Below are positions 1 through 6,688 of a stretch of DNA of 22,648 nucleotides, piece by piece. This DNA is from JACTUA01 sp964551875 (lineage in GTDB: Archaea > Halobacteriota > Methanomicrobia > Methanomicrobiales > JACTUA01): the NCBI GenBank assembly GCA_964551875.1, contig CAZKEV010000032.1, positions 1-22,648 of the forward strand, given 5' to 3'. The position numbers and the translations under genes were made by a program. Positions within the stretch are counted from its first letter, which is position 1. Every line of letters begins with the position of its first letter. A model generated the notes under the pieces. It searched no databases. It was given only the letters and a program-made list of their open reading frames with translations, and was not told where the DNA came from.

Positions 1-2
1 AC

Positions 3-404
3 GAACCCAAGAGAACCTGGACCCCGGAAGAGATCGTGGCGGCCCTGGAACGGTCGACGGTGTTTGTCGAACACGCGGTTTGCGCCCTCTACGAGCGGCA
101 GACCCGCGACGAGCAGCAGATCGGCCAGACGGTGATCCACAACAAGGTGGGGTTCAGCGGCTGCGATGCCGAGATCCTCACCTCCTTCGCCAAGTTCTGC
201 AAGAAGGCGGGGTTCTTGACCCCGAAGCAGGTCGCCCTGGCCCGCAAGAAGCTCCCGAAGTACCGGAAGCAGCTCGCGGCGATCGCGGCGGAGAAGGCGG
301 CGGAGAAGGCCGCCCCCGCCCCGGAGCCCGCCCCCGGAGAGGCCGAGCCGGTTTACTACCTGGACGGCGAGGATGGGTGCGAGACCTCGGCGGATGAGGC
401 ATAA
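3..404 (+). CDS. Conserved phage hypothetical protein, 5' end outside window
   Basis: The reading frame is open to the left edge, and residues before the first GTG (position 36) read like real protein (TWTPEEIVAALE). I therefore treat the gene as partial rather than starting at that GTG. The core has the look of a small protein found in many phage genomes: an ALYxRQTxDEQ segment, a GFSGCDAEIL segment, then LTPKQ and ARKKLPKY. The last 35 or so residues are an Ala/Glu/Pro-rich low-complexity tail ending in acidic residues. No catalytic motif is visible and the function is unknown. It ends 43 bases before the ligase start. The coding call is strong. The family resemblance is from memory. Confidence 0.75.
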   Translation, partial: EPKRTWTPEEIVAALERSTVFVEHAVCALYERQTRDEQQIGQTVIHNKVGFSGCDAEILTSFAKFCKKAGFLTPKQVALARKKLPKYRKQLAAIAAEKAAEKAAPAPEPAPGEAEPVYYLDGEDGCETSADEA

Positions 405-447
405 CGGACGGGAAGACGGATCCGAGGCACGACAGGAGGATGACGAG

Positions 448-1569
448 ATGACGACGACAACGGCGGCTGCGGAAAGGGTGACCCTATACTGCACCGAGGG
501 CGGGAGCAACAAGCAGTACACGGTGTGGCTGGAGCGGTCCGGGGCCGGATGGCTTGTGAACTTCCAGTTCGGCCCGGTGGGCGGGTGGGTGCAGGGTGGA
601 ACCAAGACGCTGAAGCCGGTGGCCCGGCCCGAGGCGGAGAAGATCCGGGACGGCCTGCTGAAGCAGAAGAGGGTGAAGGGGTACGCCGAGGGGGCGGACG
701 CCCCGGTGTTCTCTTCGGTCGCCAGACCGGCGGCAGCGCCGGTCGCCAAGGCTGCCGCGAAGGTGGAAGAGGACCCCGGCATGCGCCCCATGCTCCTGAC
801 CTGGGCCGAGGAGGGAGACCTGGAGGGGCTCATCGGGGACGACGGGTGGGGTGCCCAGGAGAAGATCAACGGCAAGCGGATCCAGATCAAGGTGACGCCC
901 GCCGGGGTGGTCGGGACGAACAAGCGGGGGTTGCAGTGCCCGATCCCGGCAGCCATGGAGAAGGAGATGTCCGGGCTGCTCGGGGAGTTCGACGGGGAGA
1001 TGGTCGGGGACGTGTACAACGTCTTCGACACGATGATGAACTCGGCCAACCTCAAGAGCGAAAGGTGCGACCGTCGGCACGGCCTGCTTTCGGCGCGGCT
1101 GAGGCCGACGGCCCACGTTCGGCTCGTCCCGCTGGTGGTGGGCGCGGTGGAGAAGAGGGCGCTGGTCGAGAAGCTCAGGGCCGGTCGGAAGGAAGGGGTC
1201 GTCTTCAAGAAACTGGACGCCCCTTACGAGGCCGGGAGACGCCCGAACCTGGGGAAGGCGATCGCGGTGAAGGTCAAGTTCTACGCGGAGATCGCGGTCG
1301 AGGTCCTGAAGTGGAACAAGGACACGTCCTCGGTGGAGGTCGCGGCCCTGGATTCCGGTCGGCTCGTTTCCGTGGGGAACGTCACGGTCCACGCCAGGTA
1401 CGTCGGCCAGATCCAGGTCGGGACGGTGATCCGGGTGAAGTACCTGTACGCGACGGAGGCCGCGAGGCTGTACCAGGCGAACCTGGATCCGACGGACGAC
1501 GGATCGGTGGTCGCCGACCAGGTGGCGGCGGATCCGATCGAGAGGCTGAAGTTCGAGAACAAGGATTGA
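448..1569 (+). CDS. ATP-dependent DNA ligase-like protein with N-terminal WGR-like domain
   Basis: A 373-residue protein with two parts. Residues about 10-80 resemble a WGR domain (FGPVGG in place of the usual WGRIG, ending in KxxKGY). Residues about 112-350 carry the nucleotidyltransferase ligase motifs in order: motif I EKINGKR with predicted adenylated Lys139, motif III EFDGE (180-184) followed by NVFDTM, motif IV EGVVFKK (249-255), and motif V VKVKF (274-278). A C-terminal OB-fold-like stretch (about 292-345) follows. Motif I is KxNG rather than KxDG. The likely role is nick sealing in phage DNA, although RNA ligation cannot be excluded from motifs alone. The ATG at 448 has AGGAGGA seven bases upstream. 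An in-frame start at 373 would overlap the previous gene and lacks such a site. Confidence 0.83.
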   Translation: MTTTTAAAERVTLYCTEGGSNKQYTVWLERSGAGWLVNFQFGPVGGWVQGGTKTLKPVARPEAEKIRDGLLKQKRVKGYAEGADAPVFSSVARPAAAPVAKAAAKVEEDPGMRPMLLTWAEEGDLEGLIGDDGWGAQEKINGKRIQIKVTPAGVVGTNKRGLQCPIPAAMEKEMSGLLGEFDGEMVGDVYNVFDTMMNSANLKSERCDRRHGLLSARLRPTAHVRLVPLVVGAVEKRALVEKLRAGRKEGVVFKKLDAPYEAGRRPNLGKAIAVKVKFYAEIAVEVLKWNKDTSSVEVAALDSGRLVSVGNVTVHARYVGQIQVGTVIRVKYLYATEAARLYQANLDPTDDGSVVADQVAADPIERLKFENKD

Positions 1570-1603
1570 CGGGTGCGACACGGGACAGCAGGAACAACCG
1601 ACG

Positions 1604-2236
1604 ATGAGCAAGACCGTCTACATTTCCCTGACCGAGGACGAGCTCCTCCTGCTCGATGGGAGAAGCCGCCCCGAGGTGCAAAAAGAGGTCAACACGATCA
1701 AGACCTACCGCGCCAGGGTGGCGGGGGGGATGCCGGAATACTTGGCGAAGATCGTGACAAAGGCGGAGAGCGAAGGAATTCTTGAGTGGCATCAAGGTCG
1801 CCGGGATACTTGTTCTCGGTGCAAGGCCCCGGGGACGATTCATCCCGTCTACAAGATCGGAAAGAAGAAGGGGCAAATCAACAAGAACAAGAAGGTCATC
1901 GAACTTGTGAGGATGCGCCTGGTGGATCAATACTTCTGCCATGCGTGCTGGCCCACGGTAAAGGGAGAGATCGCGGCCCTCGACAATCTTTTGTACGAGG
2001 TTCACATTTCGGATATTCCAAACAAGGTCATTCGAGATCACAAGACGAAGTGCGTGGAGTGCGGATTCATCTACTGGGAGACGGATCTTCCGGAAAATAT
2101 AAAGGTGTGCCCTGGGTGCGGGAAAATTCAAAGCTGGCAAAACACCCGAAAGCTGGATGAATGGAGAATCGTGGAGATTGCCGCGCTGAAGGCTGCGCGG
2201 ATACTGATGAGGAACAGCGATGGATCCCCGGCATGA
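1604..2236 (+). CDS. Hypothetical protein with four CxxC zinc knuckles
   Basis: A 210-residue protein not assigned to a named family. It has four evenly formed CxxC pairs: Cys70/73, Cys112/115, Cys150/153 and Cys169/172. The second half (CVECGFIYWE ... CPGC) looks like a rubredoxin-like or zinc-ribbon knuckle pair, so two zinc sites (70/73 with 112/115, and 150/153 with 169/172) are likely. A Lys-rich patch lies at about 84-98. Such proteins often bind nucleic acid, but that is inference. Codon use here is more AT-rich than in the flanking ligase (aaaattcaaag, ttttgtacg), which may mean a different origin. The start follows CAGGAAC. The 3' end overlaps the next gene by 17 bases. Confidence 0.8.
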   Translation: MSKTVYISLTEDELLLLDGRSRPEVQKEVNTIKTYRARVAGGMPEYLAKIVTKAESEGILEWHQGRRDTCSRCKAPGTIHPVYKIGKKKGQINKNKKVIELVRMRLVDQYFCHACWPTVKGEIAALDNLLYEVHISDIPNKVIRDHKTKCVECGFIYWETDLPENIKVCPGCGKIQSWQNTRKLDEWRIVEIAALKAARILMRNSDGSPA

Positions 2237-2690
2237 CCCCAGGAAGATCAAGGCTCGTAGGGAGGCGGCCAAGGAAGAACGCGAGAGGAAGCGCATGGCC
2301 GGGGGCCGTCGGAAGAACGCCGTCCTTCTCGCCAGCATCGAGGGGGCGGTCTTCGCGGAAATGATGGGGGTGGGGAGGGGGACCGACAAGGAAATCATCT
2401 CCTTGGCGAAGACCTACTTGGAGAAGGGGCTCCCCATGTCCGAGCGGTCGAAGAAGACCTTGGACGAGCGGCTGGAGTCGGGGTGTCTCGAAGAGGTGGA
2501 CGAGACGGAGTTCATCGTCGATTTGCTTCGGGGCTCGGTGGGTCTCCTTTCCTCGGGCCTAAAACTGGCCGCCTACGCGCTCATCAACGAGTACGAGTGT
2601 AAGGTCTCCATTTCCGGAGAGCAGCGGAGGACGATGGCTTCGCTTCTGGAACGCGCCCTGGGCCGGGGGGATTGGGCTTTCAGGGGTTGA
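2220..2690 (+). CDS. Hypothetical protein with basic N-terminus
   Basis: 156 residues, not recognised. Residues 1-32 are strongly basic and probably helical (repeated KxRRExxKEERERKR). The remainder appears mostly helical, with an acidic stretch EEVDETEF near residue 95. The start lies inside the end of the zinc-knuckle gene (17-base overlap) with GAGGAAC just upstream, so translation is probably coupled. Its TGA stop is also the core of a TTGAAC -35-like element for the next gene. Position just before the terminase genes suggests an early or packaging-associated role, but nothing in the sequence proves it. Confidence 0.75.
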   Translation: MDPRHDPRKIKARREAAKEERERKRMAGGRRKNAVLLASIEGAVFAEMMGVGRGTDKEIISLAKTYLEKGLPMSERSKKTLDERLESGCLEEVDETEFIVDLLRGSVGLLSSGLKLAAYALINEYECKVSISGEQRRTMASLLERALGRGDWAFRG

Positions 2691-2714
2691 ACTCCTTCCG
2701 CCTTGGTTTAGAAT
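2687..2714 (+). promoter_or_regulatory. Sigma70-like promoter TTGAAC-N16-TAGAAT
   Basis: TTGAAC (2687-2692) and TAGAAT (2709-2714) are separated by 16 bases. The -35 overlaps the TGA stop of the preceding gene (2688-2690). The next ATG is at 2721, only 7 bases past the -10, so a transcript from here would start at or within a few bases of the start codon. Only a short GAGG lies before the ATG. This is a consensus match by eye. Confidence 0.5.
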
Positions 2715-2720
2715 GAGGCC

Positions 2721-3161
2721 ATGAACGAGGCCGACAAGAACTCGCTGCTCTGGTTCAAGGAGCAGGAAAACTTCCGTTCCGAGGTCGTTCACCCCCTCAT
2801 CCGTGATCCCCTCCTGCGGAATTTCGTCGTGGTCTGGACGACGATCCCCGTCTCGTTTGGCGAGAAGAAATCCATCAACGAGAAGGTGGTCGCCGAAAAG
2901 CTGATGTCCACGGGGAATCCGAAGGAGGAGGAAAACCTCCGGTGGAAGAGGCTGTGGGCGAACGTGGAGTACAGCAGGGAGGACCTCTCGATTGCCCTCC
3001 GGATCGACGAGATGAAGGTCTGCCGACTGGTCGATCGTGCGATCGCCTTCCGGCTCATCTACCCCGATGGGACGGCGAACGAGCTGGCCATCAAGTACAT
3101 CCGGGCGGAGATTTCCAAAAACCTTGCGAAGAAGTCGGGTCCGAAGAGGGACCAGCCTTGA
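2721..3161 (+). CDS. Hypothetical protein, possible winged helix-turn-helix
   Basis: 146 residues, not assigned to a family. Residues about 92-125 (REDLSIALRIDEMKVCRLVDRAI followed by LIYPDG) have the spacing of a helix-turn-helix with a following wing. Residues 1-60 hold an aromatic-rich segment (LLWFKEQENF) and a hydrophobic strand (NFVVVWTTIPVSF). It lies directly upstream of the putative small terminase and could be a DNA-binding partner in packaging or a regulator. Both roles are inferred from position and the tentative fold. The start is the ATG behind a short GAGG, seven bases beyond a TAGAAT -10-like element. Confidence 0.75.
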   Translation: MNEADKNSLLWFKEQENFRSEVVHPLIRDPLLRNFVVVWTTIPVSFGEKKSINEKVVAEKLMSTGNPKEEENLRWKRLWANVEYSREDLSIALRIDEMKVCRLVDRAIAFRLIYPDGTANELAIKYIRAEISKNLAKKSGPKRDQP

Positions 3162-3186
3162 CGAATCTCCTCCTCCTGAATATCCT
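3158..3186 (+). promoter_or_regulatory. Sigma70-like promoter TTGACG-N17-TATCCT for terminase genes
   Basis: TTGACG (3158-3163), a 17-base spacer and TATCCT (3181-3186). The -35 contains the TGA stop of the upstream gene (3159-3161). The expected start point is about 3193, which would put the AGGAGGTG ribosome site almost at the mRNA 5' end, 12 bases before the terS ATG. The hexamers and ideal spacing make this the most convincing promoter of the set. Confidence 0.62.
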
Positions 3187-3204
3187 TAGACCAGGAGGTG
3201 AACG

Positions 3205-3681
3205 ATGCCAAGGCCCTCTGCGAAGGACGCCTACGAGAGACGGGTCAATGTTTTCCGCATGGGTATGCGCGGGCTGAATAAGACCGTCATTTCCCGTGAA
3301 CTCGGGGTGTCCCGCCAAACCATCACCAACGACTTCAAGTGGAACAGGGACCACTTCTCCGAGATGGCCGCCCATTCCGACCGCAACGAGGTGGTGGGGG
3401 AGGCGATCGCCAAGTTGGAGGAGATGGAAAAGGAGGCGATGCGCCAGTACGAGGAGACCGAGAATCCTCACGCCAAGAACAACTTCCTGCTCACCGCCCT
3501 GAACGCCTGCGAGAAGCGGATCAAGATGATGATGGACACGGGCATCCTCCAGCGGGCGGCGATCGACATGAACTTGAACGTGGACTACTCGAAACTCACA
3601 ACGGAGGAACTCCTCACGAAGCGAAACGAGGTCCTTACCCGCCTCCGTACTTTTGGGGTTCCAAGCGTCAGTGAAAACTAA
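3205..3681 (+). CDS. terS: Putative terminase small subunit
   Basis: A 158-residue protein with a helix-turn-helix near the N-terminus (residues about 24-45, NKTVISRELGVSRQTITNDF) followed by long charged helices (about 50-130). This matches the general plan of small terminases: DNA-recognition domain, then an oligomerisation region. It sits immediately upstream of the large terminase and overlaps it slightly. The start is well fixed by AGGAGGTG four bases before the ATG, and a sigma70-like promoter precedes it. The role is to recognise the packaging site and load the large subunit. Sequence alone could also fit another HTH regulator; adjacency to terL is the main argument. Confidence 0.72.
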   Translation: MPRPSAKDAYERRVNVFRMGMRGLNKTVISRELGVSRQTITNDFKWNRDHFSEMAAHSDRNEVVGEAIAKLEEMEKEAMRQYEETENPHAKNNFLLTALNACEKRIKMMMDTGILQRAAIDMNLNVDYSKLTTEELLTKRNEVLTRLRTFGVPSVSEN

Positions 3682-5575
3682 ACGAGAGATCGGCGCACCC
3701 GACATGAGGGATGTTCGGTCGGCGCTCACTGCTCTCTCCTCGATCGACTCCGAGCTGAAGCGCAGAATTTCCACGGAAGATCCCATCACCTACGGGATGC
3801 CCAACCTCCTTCGTGTGCGTACCCCAGAGGAGACGGAGGAGCAATTTGCCTCCAGGCAAAACGGGGAACTGCGGGAATTCATCGAGGGCAAGCTCTGGGC
3901 GGTTAAGGACACGAAGAAGATCCCCATCCGGCTGGCCCCGGCGATGATCGAGTTCATCGCGGACCTATTCTTCAAGCGGGTGAATCAGGCCATCCTCTGG
4001 AAGGGGCGGGGGACAGGGGGATCGCTTTGCACGTCCATCCTCATCTGGCTCGCCCTGGTCTATCACAAGATGTCCTTCACCAGCATGGCTGGAAGCAGCG
4101 AGCAGGCCAAGAACATCTACCACTACACCAAGGGATTCTGGAACTGCTTCCCTGAGCTGTCCCGCGCCCTTTTGGCGGAGGAACCCCTCCAGAGCGAAAC
4201 GCGCCTCACCAACGGGGTCATGTTGAAGATCATCTCTGCATCGGAGAAGCAGGCCCGAGGCAAGCACAATCCGGGTTTCATCGTGGACGAGTCCTGCCAG
4301 GAGGGCGATTCGGTCGACCGCATGATCACCGCCGGTATGCAGGGCGCGATGTCCGAGTCGAACTACATGGTCGTGGTGCTCTCGACCTTCCATCACCCCA
4401 TCGGGCTGTTCCAGGAGATTTGGGACTTTGCGGAGGAGCGCGGATTCAAGCGATACTTCTGGAACATCTACGACGCGATGGAGAAGTGCGATCACGGGAT
4501 GGAGACCGCGACGGAGGGAGATCCCGAGGCGCTGGCATTCTGCCGGGAGCAGTGCCCCCTCACCGGGAAGAAGAACGTGTTCAACGAGGAGGGCGTCCAG
4601 ACCGGATGGAAATACGTCGGGTGCGAGGGCAAGGCGAGGCATTCCCTGGGATTCTTTCCCCGGAAAAACGTCATCATGGCGAAGAAGATGAATCGGGGGA
4701 CCAACGTCTTCGAGGTCGAGTACGAGAACGAGCGGCCCAACTGGATGCGCCCGGTGTACGAGCCCGAGTGGATCGAGGTATCCGAGGTGGATCCCGATTT
4801 CCCTGGCCCCGATGCGAAGGTCTTGGAGAAGTCGGTGGGAATTGACTGGGGGTTGGAGGGGCAGACCGCCCTCATCCTGGCCGTTCTCTACGAGCAGAGG
4901 ATGCCCGTTGCCGATCGTGTGGCTTCCAAACTGATGGGGGCTCCTCCCGTTCAGAAGTTTGTAGCCATCATCGAGGCGGAGTTCATGACTGGGAAGCTCA
5001 CGGGGGAGGCCATTCGGATTCTAATGTCCTGGGTGGGGGCTTTCGGTCAGGACAAATTCTACGTCTACGCCGACGTGAGCCATCCATTCAACAACCTGGA
5101 ATTGGAGCAGGTGGGGTTCGACGTTCGCAGGGTTCCCTTCGCCAAGTGGAAGGATTACGGAATCGGGAACTGCACGAAGTACCTGACCACGAAGGGGAGG
5201 CTGTTCATCCGATCGAATCTTACGGGATTCATCGAGCAAATGAAGCGATATCGGCAGGACCGGCTTGGGAAGCCGGTGAAGAAGGACGATCACGGACCCG
5301 ACGCATTTCTCTGCGCCATGCTCCACTACCTCTACGAGGAACGATTCAAGGAGGACATGGAGGCGGAGAGGGAGATGGCGGAGGTCGAGGATCAGAACGT
5401 CTTGGATCTGCCGCGCCCCGTCATGGCCAATTTTGCGGGAATGTCTCCTCCGTCCTCGGTTTCAATCGGCGGGGTGGCGCAACCACTTGTGATTCCTGCT
5501 CCCATCGGTCTTGCGGCGGCCCAGCAGAACCGTCCGAAGAAAAAAATAGGTGACGGAAATGTACTCGTTGTGTAG
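3671..5575 (+). CDS. terL: Terminase large subunit (packaging ATPase-nuclease)
   Basis: 634 residues from GTG 3671; TTG 3653 and ATG 3704 are alternatives, and none has a strong SD. The ATPase half carries a P-loop region K111-G-R-G-T-G-G-S118, Walker B FIVDE (203-207) and a coupling motif LST (about 237-239). The P-loop has Gly where the classical GK[S/T] lysine should be; Lys111 at the start of the loop probably serves instead, as in the deviant Walker A of lambda gpA. The C-terminal RNase H-like nuclease has the expected acidic residues: Asp392 (GIDWG), Asp468 (YADVS) and Asp540/Asp544 (DDHGPDAF). The protein packages and cuts concatemeric DNA at the portal. The far C-terminus (after about 590) is Pro/Gly-rich and possibly disordered. 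Confidence 0.93.
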   Translation: MKTKREIGAPDMRDVRSALTALSSIDSELKRRISTEDPITYGMPNLLRVRTPEETEEQFASRQNGELREFIEGKLWAVKDTKKIPIRLAPAMIEFIADLFFKRVNQAILWKGRGTGGSLCTSILIWLALVYHKMSFTSMAGSSEQAKNIYHYTKGFWNCFPELSRALLAEEPLQSETRLTNGVMLKIISASEKQARGKHNPGFIVDESCQEGDSVDRMITAGMQGAMSESNYMVVVLSTFHHPIGLFQEIWDFAEERGFKRYFWNIYDAMEKCDHGMETATEGDPEALAFCREQCPLTGKKNVFNEEGVQTGWKYVGCEGKARHSLGFFPRKNVIMAKKMNRGTNVFEVEYENERPNWMRPVYEPEWIEVSEVDPDFPGPDAKVLEKSVGIDWGLEGQTALILAVLYEQRMPVADRVASKLMGAPPVQKFVAIIEAEFMTGKLTGEAIRILMSWVGAFGQDKFYVYADVSHPFNNLELEQVGFDVRRVPFAKWKDYGIGNCTKYLTTKGRLFIRSNLTGFIEQMKRYRQDRLGKPVKKDDHGPDAFLCAMLHYLYEERFKEDMEAEREMAEVEDQNVLDLPRPVMANFAGMSPPSSVSIGGVAQPLVIPAPIGLAAAQQNRPKKKIGDGNVLVV

Positions 5576-5617
5576 GATGGGGGCTACGGGTTTCCGGAGT
5601 TGTTAGGAGGTATTCCT

Positions 5618-5929
5618 GTGAAACAGATTTGCGTGAGCTTCCCCCGCCTCAGCGTCTCCTCGTCCGAAGCCCCCCTCAGCGAGTCGGTGGGCGCGGAGCT
5701 GTTCGCGGCTCTCGCTGCGGTGAGGCCCGTCACGATGGTCGTCGGGTCGCCCGTGAGCAGGGTGAAGGCGTTCTGCGACGATGCGGACGTCTCCCAGGAC
5801 GCGGCGGACGCGCTGGCCCAGGGAATCTGCAACGTCACGCTCAACGACGCGGGCTACCACGCCTCCGAGATCGACTCGACGGGCGTGATCACGGAGCTGG
5901 CCGCCCCGACTCCGACGATCCCGGTGTAG
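5618..5929 (+). CDS. Small hypothetical protein
   Basis: 103 residues from GTG 5618, which has TAGGAGG seven bases upstream; an in-frame TTG at 5600 would lie before that ribosome site and is less likely. The sequence is moderately hydrophobic (FAALAAVRPVTMVVGS), then acidic and Ala-rich (DDADVSQDAADALAQ), ending in a Pro/Thr tail (APTPTIPV). No family or motif is recognised. It follows terL closely and precedes a 9-bp inverted repeat. It could be a small virion or connector-type protein by position only. Confidence 0.68.
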   Translation: MKQICVSFPRLSVSSSEAPLSESVGAELFAALAAVRPVTMVVGSPVSRVKAFCDDADVSQDAADALAQGICNVTLNDAGYHASEIDSTGVITELAAPTPTIPV

Positions 5930-5936
5930 CCGATCA

Positions 5937-5979
5937 CTTGACAGGGGCACATTCCGGGGGGAAGATTCTACCTGTCAAG
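5937..5979. repeat. 9-bp perfect inverted repeat around a TTGACA element
   Basis: CTTGACAGG (5937-5945) is matched by CCTGTCAAG (5971-5979) with a 25-base intervening segment. The left arm contains a perfect TTGACA -35 hexamer, but only poor -10 candidates follow (AAGATT or GATTCT). The right arm ends 13 bases before the ATG at 5993 and abuts its G-rich ribosome site. It could be an operator dyad or a leader hairpin that affects access to the ribosome site. There is no T-run, so it is not a standard terminator. Confidence 0.5.
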
Positions 5980-5992
5980 CAGAGGGGGGTCC

Positions 5993-6688
5993 ATGCAAAC
6001 GAGAGAAAGCTCCATCCACGGTGCTCGCTTTGTCTCTGCGCTCGGCCAGACCACGGGGGTGAGGTCGGGACTGGTGGATAAGGTTGGCAACCCTCATCAC
6101 GACGCTCAGGGGAGATTCTCCGCCGCCGAGGAGGCTGTCATCAGCGTCTTTGCGAACGTCCCGGAAGGGGACCTTCGGCAGCGGGACGAGGATTTCATCC
6201 ACGAGGCGGAGAAGGTGGGGCTGGTGGGGAAGCGGGGCTACTTCCTGAACTACGTCCCGAAGGTGAAATGGACGGGGAAGGAGCCCGAGGAGTGGACGAA
6301 ATTGAACCGGGAGATCGGGGGCCTTGAGGGCAGGGCCAACGCCAACATCAAGAAGTCCGAGGACAAGACCAAGACCCCGGAGGAGCAGCGGTGGAGCTTG
6401 TCGCGGGCGGCGGTCCACCGGGCGGCGGCCATCCAGCTGGCGAAGCAACGGGACAAGATTCCGGTCGAGAAATCGCTCTCCCTTTCCAAGGTCAAGATCC
6501 CCTCCGTCCTCGCGGAAGAGCTCGCGAGCGCCGAAGCGGCGTTCGGATGGAGCGCCGAGGAGGAGTACCGGATCGACCCGGCCAAGGTCAAGCAGTTCAA
6601 GATCGACGCCATCCGGAGTGCCGTGGACTTCGGTCTCATCACCTCGGAAGATGGCAAGGAACTCATCGCGGAGATGAAGGAGGAATAG
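5993..6688 (+). CDS. Hypothetical phage protein
   Basis: 231 residues, family not recognised. The N-terminal part holds an HHDAQGRFS segment of the kind often seen in phage head and adaptor-region proteins. The middle is highly charged and Lys/Glu-rich (about 75-165). The C-terminal third (about 180-231) is helical and acidic and ends in an AIRSAVDFGLITSEDGKELIAEM stretch. No catalytic motif or membrane segment is seen. The start follows AGAGGGGGG at suitable distance. The stop is immediately followed by the next ATG, so the two are probably co-translated. Confidence 0.78.
   Translation: MQTRESSIHGARFVSALGQTTGVRSGLVDKVGNPHHDAQGRFSAAEEAVISVFANVPEGDLRQRDEDFIHEAEKVGLVGKRGYFLNYVPKVKWTGKEPEEWTKLNREIGGLEGRANANIKKSEDKTKTPEEQRWSLSRAAVHRAAAIQLAKQRDKIPVEKSLSLSKVKIPSVLAEELASAEAAFGWSAEEEYRIDPAKVKQFKIDAIRSAVDFGLITSEDGKELIAEMKEE

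Noticed and set aside
373..447. Earlier start for the ligase
   Set aside because: It overlaps the previous gene and has no good ribosome site, while ATG 448 follows AGGAGGA at 7 bases; the WGR-like region starts after 448.
1566..1603. TTGACG at the ligase stop as a promoter
   Set aside because: No TANNNT-like -10 lies at 16-18 bases; only the -35-like hexamer is present.
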